This document shows positions 1 to 5,298 of a stretch of 5,721 bases of DNA, one piece after another. Numbering within the stretch: the first letter of the stretch is position 1; each line of letters begins with the position of its first letter. This stretch comes from Ruminococcus sp. (GTDB lineage: Bacteria; Bacillota; Clostridia; Oscillospirales; Acutalibacteraceae), in contig JAFLSL010000082.1 of assembly GCA_022510985.1 (NCBI GenBank), forward strand, positions 1-5,721, in the 5' to 3' direction. The notes beneath the pieces were generated by a model, which saw nothing but the letters and a program-made list of their open reading frames with translations, had not been told where the DNA came from and did no database searches. A program made the translations under genes and the position numbers.

Positions 1-1119
1 AAAATTGATGATACCTTAAGATTTGTAACCTTGGGTGTAAGTCCTAATAAATTTGAAAACAACGAAACTTTACCCGGCGAAATAAAACCGTTAGCGTTAA
101 TTAAAATTAAAGATAAGGTCAGAGAAAATGCAAACGAAACGATTAAATTCTTTAATGAGCAGGGCGTAAAGCTAAAGGTTATTTCGGGTGATAACAGCAA
201 AACTGTGGAGAGAATTGCACAGTCTGTAGGGATACCTGAGGCGGAAAAATCTATTGATGCGTCGACCTTAAATACAGATGAGGAATTGGAAAATGCGATA
301 GAGAATAATACGGTATTCGGACGTGTTACACCTCAGCAAAAAAAGAAATTTGTCGAGGCTCTGAAAAGAAATGGTCACACTGTTGCGATGACAGGTGACG
401 GAGTAAATGATGTTCTCGCATTAAAAGCAGCTGATTGCAGTGTTGCGATTGCATCGGGATCTGATGCGGCGAAAAATATTTCTCAGCTTGTTTTAACTGA
501 CAATGACTTTGCCTCAATGCCTAAGGTTGTTGCAGAGGGCAGACGTTCAATAAATAATATCCAGCGTAGTGCGTCTTTGTTTATTGTTAAAACGCTTTAT
601 TCGATTATTTTGGCGTTTGTGTTTATTTTTGCAAATATTAATTATCCGTTTGAACCTCTTCAGCTTTCTCTTATTAGTGCATTTACTATCGGTATTCCGT
701 CCTTTGTACTTGCACTCCAACCTAACCGCAACAGAATTCAGGGACGTTTTATAAAAAATGTTTTTATGCGTTCATGGCCTGCGGCATTGATGGTTGTATT
801 AAATATACTAACGCTTGTATTCTTTATGTATAGTTACAGCTACAGTGAGTTTTCAACAATGGCAGTTATTCTGACGGCTTTGGTCGGAGTAATGATGGTA
901 ATAAGACTTTCAATTCCTTTTAATCTTTTAAGAGGTGCATTGGTGGTTGTCGTTGCAAGCGGATTAGCTCTCGGTATAAGTGTATTTGGTTTTATATTTA
1001 ATATTGTTTCTTTAAGTACGTTTGCTTTTGTGCTAACAATAATCCTTGCCGGTGCATCCGTTATCATTTATAACGTGCTATATTCTTTAAGCTGTAAATT
1101 CGATAAGATTAGAAATTAG
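1..1119 (+). CDS. Cation-transporting P-type ATPase, C-terminal part (CtpE/Exp7/CaxP-like), 5' end outside window
   Basis: The frame is open from base 1, so this is the 3' part of a longer gene; 372 codons are visible and roughly the first half is missing. Residues here count from base 1. The cytoplasmic region holds KVISGDN (59-65), FGRVTPQQK (106-114) and the hinge motif TGDGVNDVLALKAAD (131-145), whose aspartates bind Mg2+ during phosphorylation. The DKTGT phosphorylation site is upstream and unseen. About six hydrophobic segments follow (roughly residues 190-370), matching TM5-TM10 of P2-like ATPases. VL instead of PA after GDGVND, and the TM6 stretch FTIGIPSFVLALQPN, resemble the CtpE/Exp7/CaxP group, in which members have been linked to Ca2+ transport. 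The expected role is ATP-driven cation movement across the cell membrane; the ion is inferred from the subfamily. A TTG at 31 is not the real start because homology continues upstream of it. Confidence 0.93.
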   Translation, partial: KIDDTLRFVTLGVSPNKFENNETLPGEIKPLALIKIKDKVRENANETIKFFNEQGVKLKVISGDNSKTVERIAQSVGIPEAEKSIDASTLNTDEELENAIENNTVFGRVTPQQKKKFVEALKRNGHTVAMTGDGVNDVLALKAADCSVAIASGSDAAKNISQLVLTDNDFASMPKVVAEGRRSINNIQRSASLFIVKTLYSIILAFVFIFANINYPFEPLQLSLISAFTIGIPSFVLALQPNRNRIQGRFIKNVFMRSWPAALMVVLNILTLVFFMYSYSYSEFSTMAVILTALVGVMMVIRLSIPFNLLRGALVVVVASGLALGISVFGFIFNIVSLSTFAFVLTIILAGASVIIYNVLYSLSCKFDKIRN

Positions 1120-1122
1120 GTG
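1118..1122 (+). promoter_or_regulatory. Ribosome binding site overlapping the ATPase stop codon
   Basis: AGGTG at 1118-1122 lies six bases before the ATG at 1129 and shares two bases with the TAG stop of the ATPase gene (1117-1119). This decides the start of the next gene: the GTG at 1120 is part of the Shine-Dalgarno itself and would have no ribosome binding site of its own. The overlap implies translational coupling. Confidence 0.7.
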
Positions 1123-1128
1123 AATAAA

Positions 1129-1545
1129 ATGATATTCAATATCAGTTCAAACTCAAAATCAACTTTAAAATCTGATTTAGGTAAAAGGTACCTCACAAGC
1201 GGAAAAAGAATTGCGGGAGACATTTCCGACAAAAAAATCACCCTTTATCGGGAGGATGATTTCGGAAAGCATTCGGCTTTTATGTCAAATTATTTTTACG
1301 GTGAATTTTTAAGCGAGAATGAGTTTAAAGGAAATTTCAGACCTGCTACTTATGTTATAGTTCTGCTGGCTATACTTTTTGCTGTTTCAGTTGAAAGTAT
1401 AGTGGCTGCAATTTTATTTAAAAACCTTAGTGGTGTTTTAACGCCAATTGTTGTGATAATTGCTGAAGTATTATATTTCTTTGTTTTAAAAAGAATTTCC
1501 TTTGAGAATGATACGCTTATTAAGGATTATATTTCTAAACTATAA
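1129..1545 (+). CDS. Small two-helix membrane protein of unknown function, coupled to the P-type ATPase
   Basis: This gene encodes 138 residues from the ATG at 1129. A GTG at 1120 in the same frame would add three residues but is absorbed by the ribosome binding site. I do not recognise the family. The first ~70 residues are polar and rich in short beta-like stretches (GKRIAGDISDKKITLYRED, then FYGEFLSENEFKGNFRP). Two hydrophobic helices follow at about 73-97 and 100-120, then a short charged tail. There is no signal peptide; the N-terminal domain is probably cytoplasmic with a hairpin membrane anchor. It starts nine bases after the ATPase stop, so the two are almost certainly cotranscribed. 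That context allows an accessory or regulatory partner of the transporter, but nothing in the sequence proves it. No terminator hairpin is visible between its stop and the next promoter. Confidence 0.75.
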   Translation: MIFNISSNSKSTLKSDLGKRYLTSGKRIAGDISDKKITLYREDDFGKHSAFMSNYFYGEFLSENEFKGNFRPATYVIVLLAILFAVSVESIVAAILFKNLSGVLTPIVVIIAEVLYFFVLKRISFENDTLIKDYISKL

Positions 1546-1553
1546 AGATGAAT

Positions 1554-1583
1554 TTGTAAATTAAAGTTGTTTTGTGTTATAAT
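1554..1583 (+). promoter_or_regulatory. Candidate sigma-A promoter of cca, with extended -10
   Basis: A perfect TATAAT (1578-1583) is preceded by TGT (1575-1577), giving an extended -10. The -35 candidate TTGTAA (1554-1559, four of six consensus bases) sits 18 bases upstream. Transcription would begin near 1590, right at the ribosome binding site, so cca can be expressed independently of the upstream genes. No experimental start is known. Confidence 0.65.
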
Positions 1584-1589
1584 AAATAC

Positions 1590-1595
1590 AGGTGA
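1590..1595 (+). promoter_or_regulatory. Ribosome binding site that favours the TTG start of cca
   Basis: AGGTGA (1590-1595) is the only good Shine-Dalgarno near the gene and lies five bases before the TTG at 1601. The in-frame GTG at 1592 and ATG at 1595 both overlap this motif and so lack a usable upstream site. Confidence 0.6.
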
Positions 1596-1600
1596 TGTAT

Positions 1601-2953
1601 TTGAATTTGATTATTCCTGAAAACGTCCGGATTATTTTAAATACTCTTAAAGATAACGGCTACGATGCTTATGTTGTAGGCGGATGTGTTCGTGACGCAA
1701 TTTTGGGGATAGAACCTAAGGATTGGGATATTACGACCTCTGCAAAGCCTGACGAAATTAAAGAATGCTTTAAGCCTTATCATATTATTTCCGTAGGCGA
1801 ACAACACGGAACAATAGGTGTAGTTATAAATAAAAAAGTTTACGAAGTTACTACATATCGTATCGACGGCGACTATTCCGATAACAGACATCCCGAAAGC
1901 ATTACATTTACCGATAACCTTGAGCTGGATTTGTCAAGACGCGATTTTACTGTTAACGCAATGGCATATAACGAGGATAGGGGGTTAGTCGATCCGTTTA
2001 ACGGGGAGCGAGATTTAAAGTTTATGGCTCTTAGATGCGTTGGAGAACCTGATAAAAGGTTTACTGAAGACGCTTTAAGAATTCTTCGTGCTCTTCGATT
2101 TGCCTCTGTTTATAACTTCAGTATCGAAAGCAATACAGCAATTTCTATTATCCGCAACAAGAAACTTCTCTCAAATATTTCCGAAGAGCGTATATCATCA
2201 GAACTCAACGGAATAGTATGCGGAAAATATGTTAACTTTGTTTTAAGAAGATATAAGGACATTATTGCCGTTTTTTTGCCTGAGATTGTATCCACCTTTG
2301 ATTTTGCACAAAATACTCCGCACCATAATAAGACAGTGTGGCGTCATATTACGGCGTCGGTTTCCAATATAGAATCCGACACACTTCTTAGAATTGTTAT
2401 GCTTTTACACGATATCGGAAAACCGCTCGCTTTACGAACAGATAAAAAAGGAATAGATCACTTTAAAGGTCATAATCATTTCGGAGCCGTTCTGGCTAAA
2501 ACTGCCTTGCAGCGATTAAAATATCCTACAAAATTTATTGAGGATGCCGTTACTCTAATTGAGTATCACGACGTTAGATTTTCCGATAACAGAAAACAAA
2601 TTAAGCATGTTATAAATAAAATAGGTGAGGAAAATTTCAGACGATTACTTAAAGTTCAGAATGCCGATATCCTTGCTCAATCTAAATATATGCGTGAGGC
2701 GAAGCTTAATAATCTGGATCTTGCAAAAAATATTTTTGAAGAAATTTTGCAAAATAATGAATGCTACAAAATCCGAGATTTAAAAATCAACGGCTCGGAT
2801 TTGATTCACCTCGGTATAACAGACGGAAAGACAATCGGAAATATTCTTGAAATACTGCTTGACTCTGTTATTGACGAAACGATTGAAAATGATTCTGTTG
2901 CACTAAAGAAGAAAGCTTTTGAACTTTATAAGGAATATGATAAGATAATATAA
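1601..2953 (+). CDS. cca: CCA-adding tRNA nucleotidyltransferase with HD domain
   Basis: The enzyme adds or repairs the 3' CCA end of tRNAs in the cytoplasm, using CTP and ATP without a nucleic-acid template. Counting from the TTG at 1601 (450 residues), the class II nucleotidyltransferase head is complete. It has GGCVRD (27-32) and the metal-binding aspartates in KDWDI (D41, D43). RRDFTVNAMAY follows at 113-123. EDALR (156-160) is the EDxxR nucleotide-selecting motif, and EERISSEL (195-202) lies at the neck. The C-terminal half carries an HD domain: HDIGKP (270-275), further histidines around 287-293, and a later YHD. HD-containing versions of about 450 residues are common in Clostridia and may have phosphohydrolase activity. 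GTG 1592 and ATG 1595 are alternative starts adding three or two residues; the TTG is preferred for spacing and because D41/D43 then match the usual family position. It converges on tadA across a shared hairpin. Confidence 0.95.
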   Translation: MNLIIPENVRIILNTLKDNGYDAYVVGGCVRDAILGIEPKDWDITTSAKPDEIKECFKPYHIISVGEQHGTIGVVINKKVYEVTTYRIDGDYSDNRHPESITFTDNLELDLSRRDFTVNAMAYNEDRGLVDPFNGERDLKFMALRCVGEPDKRFTEDALRILRALRFASVYNFSIESNTAISIIRNKKLLSNISEERISSELNGIVCGKYVNFVLRRYKDIIAVFLPEIVSTFDFAQNTPHHNKTVWRHITASVSNIESDTLLRIVMLLHDIGKPLALRTDKKGIDHFKGHNHFGAVLAKTALQRLKYPTKFIEDAVTLIEYHDVRFSDNRKQIKHVINKIGEENFRRLLKVQNADILAQSKYMREAKLNNLDLAKNIFEEILQNNECYKIRDLKINGSDLIHLGITDGKTIGNILEILLDSVIDETIENDSVALKKKAFELYKEYDKII

Positions 2954-2955
2954 AT

Positions 2956-2988
2956 AACAGCCGATAAACGATTAGTTTATCGGCTGTT
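2956..2988. terminator. Bidirectional rho-independent terminator between cca and tadA
   Basis: This is a perfect 14-bp inverted repeat, arms 2956-2969 and 2975-2988, with a five-base loop (GATTA). It starts three bases after the cca stop. On the plus strand it is followed by TCTCAGTTTTG, a weak U tract. On the minus strand it is followed by the T-rich ATTTATATTATC. Two convergent genes end here, so it plausibly stops transcription from both sides. The right arm lies inside the tadA reading frame, covering its last three codons and the stop. Confidence 0.85.
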
Positions 2989-3429
2989 TCTCAGTTTTGT
3001 AAAAAAGTCTTTAATTAAATTTGTGCATTCATCTTCAAGTATTCCGCCGACAAATTCCGGTCGGAAATTATTTTTCATATTGAAGATATTTAACTGTGAT
3101 GTGCAGGCTCCGTTTTTTAAATCGTATGCACCGAAATATACCTTTGGAATTCTTGCGTTTACAATAGCACCCGCACACATTGGGCAAGGTTCAAGTGTGA
3201 CGTATAAATTACATTCCCAGAGTCTCCAGCCTCCGAGCTTTTCGCAGGCTTTATAAATTGCCTCGGTTTCTGCGTGAAACAATGCGTTTTTTCCTGTTTC
3301 GCGTCTGTTATATGCTGTGGAAATTATTTTATCGCCACGTGTAATTACAGCACCGATAGGAACTTCTCCTAGCTCAAACGCAATCTTCGCTTGTCCCAGT
3401 GCTTCTTTCATAAAATAGTTATTATCCAT
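2977..3429 (-). CDS. tadA: tRNA-specific adenosine deaminase (adenosine-34 to inosine)
   Basis: A 150-residue zinc-dependent deaminase of the cytidine/deoxycytidylate deaminase fold. TadA converts the wobble adenosine of tRNA-Arg(ACG) to inosine, allowing CGN codons to be read. The active site is intact: FHAETEA (H52 zinc ligand, E54 proton shuttle) and LEPCPMCAGAI (C82 and C85 zinc ligands). VPIGAV (23-28), GGWRLW (66-71) and the tail GGILEDEC...FFTKLR also match the TadA pattern. The segment after the zinc site, YDLKNGACTSQLN, differs from the FDPKGGC...GTLMN form typical of Bacillus TadA. A nucleoside-deaminase paralogue therefore remains possible, though I favour TadA. It starts three bases after the CPBP protease stop, and its ribosome binding site AGGA (3436-3439) lies within the end of that gene, so the two form an operon and are probably translationally coupled. 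Confidence 0.88.
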   Translation of the reverse strand: MDNNYFMKEALGQAKIAFELGEVPIGAVITRGDKIISTAYNRRETGKNALFHAETEAIYKACEKLGGWRLWECNLYVTLEPCPMCAGAIVNARIPKVYFGAYDLKNGACTSQLNIFNMKNNFRPEFVGGILEDECTNLIKDFFTKLRNSR

Positions 3430-3432
3430 ATA

Positions 3433-4362
3433 TTATCCTACCGAGATAATTATTTCAATTAATGTTACGACAAGTACGAATATTATTCCTGTTGATGAAA
3501 ATACGGTTTTTACTCTATCCTTAAATGAAATTTCAGCATAAGTATCAAGAGTAAAAAATCTTTTATTTTTTGCTAAGCGAATTGCAGAAAATATAGCACC
3601 GATTACAACGATTAGTATAAATCCGATATAAAAAGTTTCAATTAGGTTTTCGTTTAGAATTTTATTATCGTTGAGAATCGTTATTAAAACACTTGAAAAG
3701 TTTATTATAAAATGAGTTATCATCGCCGGAATAAGAGAATTCGCCTTAATTGTAACAAATCCGAGTGCAATTCCAACAATAAACGCAAATGGTATTTGAA
3801 CTATGTTTCCGTGCACAAGTCCAAAAAGCAAAGCAGAAATTAAAACCGCGAAGGTATCGCCGTATTCTCTTAACTTATGAAGTATAATACCTCTGAATGC
3901 AAACTCCTCAACAAGCGGGGGGATTAAGGCAACAGAGATAACATAAAGTATATTTTCGATATAATTATTTGTTGAAAATTCCAGTGATACGTTGTTGTGT
4001 ATTCCAAATATAGAAACGTTTGTGAGGAAGATTTCCGTAATATAATCTGAAATAAAAGCAACCGAAAGGGAGATAAACACCAAATTTATGAGTAGTTTTC
4101 CGGAAACCTTTTTTATAGGAATTGTTTTCTGTAAATTTGTTTTTGATAGAGCACAATAAAATAAGCCTATAAAAAATATACTTATAATTGAAACAATGTT
4201 GTCTAGCAAAAGCGAGACAGTTGTATCATAAGATGATGCTGATAAAATAGAGGCAGTAAGTCCGCTTATTGCAATTACATACATTGTTATTTGCATAGCA
4301 AATATATAAAATCCAAGTCCGCTTGCGGTTTGTTTGAGCTGTAATTTTCTATAAAATTCCAT
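3433..4362 (-). CDS. CPBP-family intramembrane glutamic protease (Abi/CAAX-like)
   Basis: This gene encodes 309 residues from the ATG at 4360-4362. The start is chosen because GGAG (plus-strand 4370-4373) lies seven bases upstream; an ATG nine codons further upstream lacks such a site. The protein is very hydrophobic, with about eight membrane segments. The CPBP (PF02517) signature is complete: EEFAFRG (E152, E153, R157), FGLVH (H184) and HFIIN (H217, N221), the residues that form the catalytic site in Rce1-like proteases. Family members cleave or process membrane-associated substrates. Bacterial ones have been tied to bacteriocin immunity and protein maturation, but many have no known substrate, and none is evident here. 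The N-terminal membrane region before the motif (about 150 residues) is family-specific. It is the first gene of an operon with tadA. Function beyond 'protease' cannot be assigned. Confidence 0.9.
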   Translation of the reverse strand: MEFYRKLQLKQTASGLGFYIFAMQITMYVIAISGLTASILSASSYDTTVSLLLDNIVSIISIFFIGLFYCALSKTNLQKTIPIKKVSGKLLINLVFISLSVAFISDYITEIFLTNVSIFGIHNNVSLEFSTNNYIENILYVISVALIPPLVEEFAFRGIILHKLREYGDTFAVLISALLFGLVHGNIVQIPFAFIVGIALGFVTIKANSLIPAMITHFIINFSSVLITILNDNKILNENLIETFYIGFILIVVIGAIFSAIRLAKNKRFFTLDTYAEISFKDRVKTVFSSTGIIFVLVVTLIEIIISVG

Positions 4363-4369
4363 AAAATCA

Positions 4370-4373
4370 CTCC
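4370..4373 (-). promoter_or_regulatory. Ribosome binding site of the CPBP protease gene
   Basis: GGAG on the minus strand, seven bases before the ATG at 4362, followed by TGA. It supports the shorter 309-residue start over the in-frame ATG at 4389. Confidence 0.65.
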
Positions 4374-4379
4374 ACAATG

Positions 4380-4408
4380 ATATTAACATAAAGGTTATAC
4401 TAAATCAA
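4380..4408 (-). promoter_or_regulatory. Weak candidate promoter for the CPBP-tadA operon
   Basis: On the minus strand, TTGATT (plus 4403-4408) and TAATAT (plus 4380-4385) are separated by 17 bases, each matching four of six consensus positions. A start near 4373 would give a very short leader beginning at the ribosome binding site. A better-looking TATAAT exists on the same strand (plus 4474-4479) but has no matching -35. Either could be used. Confidence 0.3.
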
Positions 4409-4452
4409 GAGGATTTATATTACTTTAAAAGGTTACATTCTTTTTACAAAAA

Positions 4453-4481
4453 TTGACAGTTTTATCAATAAATATTATACT
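4453..4481 (+). promoter_or_regulatory. Promoter P1 upstream of the IspD/TarI-like gene
   Basis: A perfect -35 TTGACA (4453-4458) and TATACT (4476-4481, five of six) are separated by the ideal 17 bases. Transcription would start near 4488, leaving a leader of about 105 bases in which I see no riboswitch or terminator hairpin. Confidence 0.65.
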
Positions 4482-4534
4482 TGTTTCTATAAGTAATAGT
4501 GGGATAATTTTGATTTAAATGAATGTGCTCAAAA

Positions 4535-4563
4535 TTGACTTTACCTATGCTTTATGATAAAAT
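4535..4563 (+). promoter_or_regulatory. Promoter P2, proximal to the IspD/TarI-like gene
   Basis: TTGACT (4535-4540, five of six) and TAAAAT (4558-4563, five of six) are 17 bases apart, and TGA at 4555-4557 makes an extended -10. Transcription would start near 4570. The GGAGG ribosome binding site at 4583-4587 follows, six bases before the ATG at 4594. Confidence 0.65.
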
Positions 4564-4593
4564 ATACAGAATGATTACCTTTGGAGGTATATT

Positions 4594-5283
4594 ATGAATA
4601 CTGCAATTATACTCGCAGGCGGAGTAGGCTCAAGAATGGGCGTCGATCGTCCCAAGCAGTACCTTATAGTAAACGAAAAACCTATTATTGTATATTGCCT
4701 TGAGATATTTGAGAACCATAAAAACATCGACAAAATCATTATAGTAGTTAGCGATGAGTGGAAAGATTATGTAATTGAGAATGTTAGCAAATGCGGTATC
4801 AGTAAAGTTTGCGGTTATGCTCCCGCTGGAAGAACACGTCAGCATTCTATTTATAATGGACTTAAATGCACTGAGGAGAATGCATCTGAAACCGATGTTG
4901 TAATCATCCATGACGCCGCAAGACCGCTTGTTTCAAATAAGATAATAGATGATTGTATTGTCGGAGCGACTGAGGATGACGGAGCAATGCCTGTTATCTC
5001 CGTTAAAGATACTATTTATCAAAGCAAGGACGGCAAGTCAATTGATAATCTTTTAAAGCGTTCAGAGCTTTTTGCAGGTCAGGCTCCCGAGAGCTTTAAC
5101 TTTAAAAAATATCTTGATATTCATAATTCTGTTTCAGACGATGAGATTGCTGCAACTGCAGGAAGCAGTGAGATAGCATATCGTCATTCAATGAAAATTC
5201 GTCTTGTTGAAGGCAGCGAGAGAAATTTTAAAATTACTACGATAGAAGATTTAGAAACATTTGAAACTATAGTTAACGGTTAA
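4594..5283 (+). CDS. IspD/TarI-family cytidylyltransferase (polyol-phosphate or MEP cytidylyltransferase)
   Basis: A 229-residue CTP transferase of the GT-A fold that joins CMP to a sugar-alcohol phosphate, releasing pyrophosphate. The CTP loop LAGGVGSRMG (7-16) and PKQYL (20-24, with K21) are intact. GRTRQHSIYNGL (79-90), IHDAARPLV (105-113), VKDT (137-140) and NFKIT (211-215, K213) follow. In IspD (MEP pathway) these bind CTP, metal and substrate phosphate. Overall length and HDAARP look like IspD. However, GQAPESF (162-168) replaces the usual QTPQ(A)F, and its leading Gly-Gln recalls TarI (GQTPQ). The TD(D/E)A motif near 189-192 is replaced by AGSS. I therefore call the family with confidence but not the substrate: 2-C-methylerythritol 4-phosphate, ribitol 5-phosphate or another polyol phosphate. 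The GatD-like dehydrogenase 15 bases downstream favours a CDP-polyol role. A general automated annotation would probably read ispD. Confidence 0.9.
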   Translation: MNTAIILAGGVGSRMGVDRPKQYLIVNEKPIIVYCLEIFENHKNIDKIIIVVSDEWKDYVIENVSKCGISKVCGYAPAGRTRQHSIYNGLKCTEENASETDVVIIHDAARPLVSNKIIDDCIVGATEDDGAMPVISVKDTIYQSKDGKSIDNLLKRSELFAGQAPESFNFKKYLDIHNSVSDDEIAATAGSSEIAYRHSMKIRLVEGSERNFKITTIEDLETFETIVNG

Positions 5284-5286
5284 TCT

Positions 5287-5291
5287 GGAGG
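5287..5291 (+). promoter_or_regulatory. Ribosome binding site of the dehydrogenase gene
   Basis: GGAGG at 5287-5291 lies seven bases before the ATG at 5299 and four bases after the cytidylyltransferase stop. No promoter or terminator fits in the 15-base gap, so the two genes are cotranscribed. Confidence 0.75.
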
Positions 5292-5298
5292 GATTAGT

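Noticed and set aside
326..517. Minus-strand open frame of 63 codons
   Set aside because: It lies antisense to the conserved P-type ATPase hinge region, has low-complexity His/Gln-rich composition and no plausible ribosome binding site.
840..1067. Minus-strand open frame of 75 codons
   Set aside because: It is antisense to membrane segments of the ATPase, a common source of shadow frames, with no recognisable domain.
1546..1590. Terminator between the small membrane protein gene and cca
   Set aside because: No inverted repeat with a T tract is visible; read-through into cca from the upstream operon is possible in addition to its own promoter.
1637..1891. Minus-strand open frame of 84 codons
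   Set aside because: It is entirely antisense to the conserved nucleotidyltransferase head of cca, where the plus frame carries the catalytic motifs.
3023..3256. Plus-strand open frame of 77 codons
   Set aside because: It is antisense to tadA, which has complete catalytic motifs; the plus-frame product has no recognisable features.
4519..4557. A 12-codon leader reading frame upstream of the cytidylyltransferase gene
   Set aside because: The nearest GGG-rich stretch is about 14 bases before its ATG, too far for a good ribosome binding site, and P2 lies inside it; no attenuator hairpin follows.
4488..4593. Riboswitch or T-box in the P1 leader
   Set aside because: The leader is only about 105 bases, AT-rich, without a terminator hairpin, T-box sequence or known riboswitch core that I can see.
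4594..5283. Confident assignment as canonical ispD
   Set aside because: The family fit is clear, but the altered QAPE and AGSS positions and the polyol-type dehydrogenase neighbour leave the substrate open, so no gene symbol was given.
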